Origin: JBKJUK01 sp046590705
GTDB taxonomy: Bacteria; Acidobacteriota; Thermoanaerobaculia; Gp7-AA8
NCBI GenBank assembly: GCA_046590705.1
Contig: JBKJUK010000184.1
Location: 1 to 9,511 of the forward strand
Length of the DNA stretch: 9,511 nt
Direction of reading: 5' to 3'
Shown: piece after piece, positions 6,973 through 9,511 of the stretch
Position numbering within the stretch: the stretch's first letter is position 1
Layout of the letters: every line of letters starts with the position of its first letter
Program-made: the position numbers and the translations under genes
Notes under the pieces: generated by a model
Told to the model about the DNA's origin: nothing
What the model saw: only the letters and a program-made list of their open reading frames with translations
Databases searched by the model: none

Positions 6973-7032
6973 CCACTCGTTTTCCCGAAGCGATGCCGCA
7001 GTGAGTGGCCAAAGTTTTCAACTTTGGGCTTT
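6949..7032. repeat. Nested palindromic element (palindrome of two palindromes)
   Basis: Arms 6949-6978 and 7003-7032 are inverted copies that match at 27 of 30 positions, around a 24-nt loop. Each arm is itself a hairpin: CCGAAGTT/AACTTCGG (6954-6972, 3-nt loop) on the left and CCAAAGTT/AACTTTGG (7009-7027, 3-nt loop) on the right. The two small stems differ by one G-C to A-T pair change that preserves pairing. It may be a dispersed repeat unit or a structured RNA element. It lies between the Crp/Fnr remnant and the membrane kinase, and the remnant's stop codon is inside it. Confidence 0.75.
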
Positions 7033-7305
7033 GGGTACGAAGAAGAAACCACCTTCAAAAGTCATGCACTGACTTAGCTTCGCGCCTTGGAAACCGTACT
7101 CACGGCGGACGATCGCATAACACTGGCATGCAGCTTTCTCGAGGCCGGTGCGATCGAGAATTTTCATGCGATTGCGGGTATTCCTGAGGAGCCCCAGATC
7201 TCTCAGGTTTGCAACTGTCTCGTTCACGCCGGCACGACCTGCTCCAATCATGTAGGACAGGAACTCCAGACTCATCAGTGTCGGCGAAGCCATCCGAACC
7301 AGCAC
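7018..7305 (-). pseudogene. Crp/Fnr-family regulator, 5'-truncated remnant (HTH domain only)
   Basis: The 95-aa frame (GTG start) reads as the C-terminal winged-helix part of a Crp/Fnr regulator: LEFLSYMIGAGRAGVNETVANLRDLGLL (13-40) is the HTH, and RNRMKILDRTGLEKAACQCYAIVRREY (44-70) is the wing and C-terminal helix typical of the family. The usual protein is about 220-240 aa. The cyclic-nucleotide-like sensor domain and dimerisation helix are absent: two in-frame TGA codons lie at 7332-7327, and only 46 bp separate the fragment from the PAS-kinase stop. Residues 83-95 are encoded by and next to the palindromic element, so the tail may not be original. Reading it as a decayed gene is preferred, but a short expressed DNA-binding protein cannot be excluded. 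An upstream frameshift is possible, since a neighbouring frame holds GSDGFADTDE, which resembles the linker before the HTH. Confidence 0.75.
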
Positions 7306-7351
7306 GAACTCGTAGAACTGAGCTTGTCATCAAGCCCACTCATGGGGAATG

Positions 7352-8458
7352 TCAGGGTGCAATCAGCGGCAGTCGAACCGAGAAGATCGAACCGTTCTCG
7401 CTGCTCACTACATGGACGGTTCCCTCGTGCAATTCCACCAGATCACGTACGATCGAAAGACCAACGCCGAGTCCGCCATGCTCATTGTCTTCCGCCTGCC
7501 GAAATCTCTCGAAGATCGAGGAAAGAAACTCCGGTTTGATTCCCCTCCCGGTGTCGGTGACGTCAATCCTGGCGAATCCCGGCTCGTGATGCAGAGAAAC
7601 CGTGATCGACCCTCCCTCCCCGGTAAACTTCACGGCGTTCGTTCCTAAGTTCCAGATGATTTGATGGATTCGCATTGCATCGATCATCGAACAATACTCG
7701 TCCCGATCGGCCACCACGTTCAGTTCGAGTCTCTTCTCCTGGGCCTGCGGACGAAGAGTGGTCACGGCTGCCCTGACGATTGGCAGAAGGTTCATTGAGC
7801 GACGCTTCACCTGTAACTTTCCCAGGCGAAGACGGGAGAGTTCCAGGGCATCCTCGAGGATGCGGGCCTGCATCTGAGCGCCGGTCTCGATCGATTCGAG
7901 CGCTGACTCGAGCAGCTCGGGCTCCGATTCCTTCTGAATCCGGAGAAGCTGCACCCAACCGAGAATCGAGGTCATGGGCGTGCGCAATTCGTGAGAGACA
8001 ACCGCCAGGAACTCGTCCTTCTCGCGACTGGTTTCTCTCTCGCGCAGAAGTAAACGTGTGCGCTCATCTTCGGCCTTTTTCTGCTCGGTAGCGTTGCGGC
8101 AGATTTTCGCGAACCCGCGGAGCGAGCCGTCTGCATCACGGATTGAAGTCGTGACACCGTCCGCGTAAAATCTGCTTCCGTCCTGCCGCTGGTGCCAGCG
8201 CTTGTCTTCCGCCCGCCCTGTGGACGCAGCCGTTTCGAGCTCCCTCTCCGGGACCCTGGACTCCACGTCCTCCACTGTGAAAAGAGTCGCGAAATGCTGG
8301 CCGCAGATCTCAACGTTGTCGAAGCCGAAAATCAGTCTTGCACCCGCGTTCCATGTCGCAATCCGACCGTCAGGATGCATGAGGAAAATCGCGTAATCCT
8401 TCATCTCCTGCACCAGGGTATCGAAAAGCTCGGGGCTGTCGACCAGAAGCTGATTCAT
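7352..8458 (-). CDS. Soluble PAS sensor histidine kinase
   Basis: A 368-aa cytoplasmic kinase with no membrane segment. A PAS domain (about 10-125; YAIFLMHPDGRIATWNAGARLIFGF, then the PAC part GFAKICRNATEQKKAE) is followed by a short coiled linker (about 128-148). HisKA has phospho-acceptor H156 in FLAVVSHELRTPMTSILGW. The ATPase has N-box IWNLGTNAVKF (268-278), G1 DTGRGI (302-307), FERFRQAED and G2 GGLGVGLSI (328-336); all key residues are present. The PAS ligand is unknown. Its ATG overlaps the stop of the upstream receiver gene (ATGA), so the two are probably made together and may form a kinase/receiver pair; phosphotransfer direction is inferred only from this. The Crp/Fnr remnant follows 46 bp downstream. 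Confidence 0.95.
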   Translation of the reverse strand: MNQLLVDSPELFDTLVQEMKDYAIFLMHPDGRIATWNAGARLIFGFDNVEICGQHFATLFTVEDVESRVPERELETAASTGRAEDKRWHQRQDGSRFYADGVTTSIRDADGSLRGFAKICRNATEQKKAEDERTRLLLRERETSREKDEFLAVVSHELRTPMTSILGWVQLLRIQKESEPELLESALESIETGAQMQARILEDALELSRLRLGKLQVKRRSMNLLPIVRAAVTTLRPQAQEKRLELNVVADRDEYCSMIDAMRIHQIIWNLGTNAVKFTGEGGSITVSLHHEPGFARIDVTDTGRGIKPEFLSSIFERFRQAEDNEHGGLGVGLSIVRDLVELHEGTVHVVSSENGSIFSVRLPLIAP

Positions 8459-8880
8459 CCCGGATCGCCCGCGACTTCATTCGCCGCAGGCTCAGTCCCG
8501 ACCGCATCGCCCGGATCTTCCAGACATCGCCTGATCCGCTCGACCAGATCAGGGACGTTGAATGGCTTCACCACGAATTGGCAAACCTCTGCAGGCATCG
8601 GCTCTAGAGCCTTGGCCTGCGCTACAGCGGACACCACGATGATGGTCTTCAACGTTCTCGGCTGGGTTGCCTGCAGCTGTCGAAGCACTTCGCTTCCATC
8701 GACCTTCGGCATATTCAAATCCAGCAGGACCACTCCGTACTCTTTCTCGCGCAACAACTGTAACGCCTCGGAGCCGTCTTTTGCTTCGTCGTAGGGATAG
8801 CCATATTTCTGACAGATGACCGTCAGTAGCCTGCGTATCGTGTCGTCGTCGTCGACAATGAGGACTCTTTTTTCAGCCAT
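8455..8880 (-). CDS. Single-domain response regulator (CheY-like receiver)
   Basis: A 141-aa stand-alone receiver. Acidic D10-D13 in LIVDDDDTIRR, phospho-acceptor D54 in VVLLDLNMPKVDG, S84 in place of the usual Thr in IIVVSAVAQ, and K105 in VVKPFNVPDL are all present. After the receiver there is only a short acidic tail (EDPGDAVGTEPAANEVAGDPG), with no DNA-binding or enzyme domain. The frame is open up to 9090, but the residues before MAEKRVLIVDDDD are low-complexity and do not fit the fold, so ATG 8880 is chosen, with GGAA (positions 8887-8884) as a modest SD. The stop overlaps the start of the PAS kinase by 4 bp, so the kinase/receiver pair is translationally linked. It probably acts as a phosphorelay intermediate or through protein contacts. 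Confidence 0.93.
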   Translation of the reverse strand: MAEKRVLIVDDDDTIRRLLTVICQKYGYPYDEAKDGSEALQLLREKEYGVVLLDLNMPKVDGSEVLRQLQATQPRTLKTIIVVSAVAQAKALEPMPAEVCQFVVKPFNVPDLVERIRRCLEDPGDAVGTEPAANEVAGDPG

Positions 8881-9004
8881 GATTTCCGAGGGTGGAGCTG
8901 GAGCACTTTCATTGGAAGGTTGATGCCACTTTCGATTTGTATCTTCCGCTCGATTCGATGAACTCGAAGAGCAACGTTCGGCGAGCAAGATACTCGCTCC
9001 CTGG
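8881..9004 (-). other. Leader/spacer before the receiver gene, no recognised gene
   Basis: This stretch lies between the putative small ORF and the receiver start. The - strand frame is open but Ser-rich and unlike any family. One weak 5-bp stem (GCGAG with CTCGC) was seen near 8982-9002. No convincing promoter or terminator was found. Confidence 0.45.
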
Positions 9005-9169
9005 TTACTTCCTTCTGCGGTCCGGCTTTGCCCTGTTCCGCCTTCCGGGTGGCACCGGATTCTTCGCTTCCTCGATGGGATCCGAGTCACGCCGAGTGGC
9101 TGCCTGTTCTCTCTGCTCTTCCACCGCTGGACCGGTAGTCGTTGGTGGCGTTGCCTTACCCGCGCCCAT
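9005..9169 (-). CDS. Putative 54-aa basic, disordered peptide
   Basis: A short ORF that starts with ATG 9169 inside the last codons of the upstream receiver gene (14-bp overlap) and ends at TAA 9007-9005. A strong purine-rich SD precedes it (GGAGGAGAGGAAGG, 9186-9173, with GAGGA 6 nt from the ATG), though that stretch also encodes the receiver's end. The product begins MGAGKATPPTTTG, has a charged middle (VEEQREQAATRRDSDPIEE) and ends in a Pro/Arg/Lys-rich tail (PPGRRNRAKPDRRRK). No membrane segment, signal peptide or known domain is visible. Its position between two receiver genes on the same strand suggests cotranscription. It may be a real small protein or a chance frame; I do not recognise it. 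Confidence 0.35.
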   Translation of the reverse strand: MGAGKATPPTTTGPAVEEQREQAATRRDSDPIEEAKNPVPPGRRNRAKPDRRRK

Positions 9170-9511
9170 GTACCTTCCTCTCCTCCGCGAAAGCTTTGAC
9201 AGCTGCGTCCAGTTCGGAAAAGTCCAGCGGCTTCTGGAGAATCAAAGTCCCTGGGGGGAACCGGGCACCGAAGTAACGCGAAATCGCAGAAACTACGATG
9301 ATCTTCGGCTTTGTTGGCATACGAGCGATCTGATCTGCCACGTCGAACCCATTCTTCCTCGGCAGCATGATGTCCAATAGTACGAGGTCGAAACGTTCCC
9401 GGGCAAGGTACTCGATTGCTTCGTTTCCATCTCCCGCCAGCGTCACCTTGAGGGCGTAAGGCGTGATGATGCGCTGCATCAGACGCTGAATACTGGAGTC
9501 ATCCTCTACGA
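9156..9511 (-). CDS. Response regulator receiver protein, 5' end outside the window
   Basis: The frame runs off the right edge. It is open beyond the ATG at 9479, and the residues before it (VEDDSSIQRL) are the conserved first strand and acidic pocket of a receiver, so the true start is outside. The phospho-acceptor Asp is in LVLLDIMLPRKNG, a Ser replaces Thr in IIVVSA, and the conserved Lys is in LQKPLDFSEL. The protein ends 23 codons after that Lys (AAVKAFAEERKVHGRG) with no output domain, at least at the C-terminus. Together with the next receiver and PAS kinase downstream it makes a run of three signalling genes on one strand. Whether another domain lies before the receiver cannot be seen. 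Confidence 0.9.
   Translation of the reverse strand, partial: VEDDSSIQRLMQRIITPYALKVTLAGDGNEAIEYLARERFDLVLLDIMLPRKNGFDVADQIARMPTKPKIIVVSAISRYFGARFPPGTLILQKPLDFSELDAAVKAFAEERKVHGRG

Noticed and set aside
8881..9090. N-terminal extension of the second receiver to 9090
   Set aside because: The extra residues are low-complexity (Ser, Arg, Pro runs) and precede a complete receiver domain that starts at ATG 8880.
8892..9380. Open + strand frame of 162 codons
   Set aside because: It is antisense to a receiver with intact motifs and to the spacer, and shows no family resemblance.
1..9511. Defence island, CRISPR array, integrase, transposase, tRNA or attachment site
   Set aside because: No direct-repeat array, transposase or integrase motifs, tRNA cloverleaf or paired target-site duplications were seen on either strand.

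Overview
The window (about 58% GC by eye, bacterial) is a chromosomal fragment with two parts. The organism cannot be named securely. The mix of a DUF2752 membrane protein, Rcp1-type response regulators, a Crp/Fnr remnant and palindromic intergenic repeats resembles Acidobacteriota or a similar soil phylum, but this is a low-confidence inference.

Part A (1-2194, + strand) is housekeeping. It holds the 3' part of cysS (cysteinyl-tRNA synthetase), an intergenic spacer with a short perfect palindrome, a full ruvA (Holliday-junction DNA-binding subunit, with no ruvB or ruvC beside it) and a small DUF2752 membrane protein. A 7-bp tandem repeat sits at the ruvA/DUF2752 junction. A convergent spacer (2195-2385) without a gene separates this from part B.

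Part B (2386-9511, all - strand) is a dense signalling array, read from right to left: a stand-alone receiver cut by the window edge; a possible 54-aa basic peptide; a second stand-alone receiver overlapping (ATGA) a soluble PAS histidine kinase; a 5'-truncated Crp/Fnr regulator remnant; a nested palindrome that on the - strand looks like an intrinsic terminator; a membrane 7TM-PAS histidine kinase of the phytochrome-like type; an Rcp1-type receiver; and, overlapping it by ATGA, a REC-PAS-GGDEF-EAL protein. The likely logic of the left cassette is membrane sensor, then Rcp1-like receiver, with the REC-PAS-GGDEF-EAL protein turning a phosphorylation input into a c-di-GMP change. The right cassette is a receiver/soluble-kinase module that could feed the same outputs. 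This wiring is inferred from gene order only.

The most notable observations are: (1) the membrane kinase has an in-frame upstream extension that supplies the missing first of seven transmembrane helices, yet has no ATG, GTG or TTG; (2) the 6947-7032 element is a palindrome made of two smaller palindromes that differ by a compensatory base-pair change; (3) two dyads lie around the uncertain start of the Rcp1-like gene; and (4) a Crp/Fnr HTH domain survives without its sensor domain. I found no CRISPR array, tRNA, rRNA, transposase or defence system.
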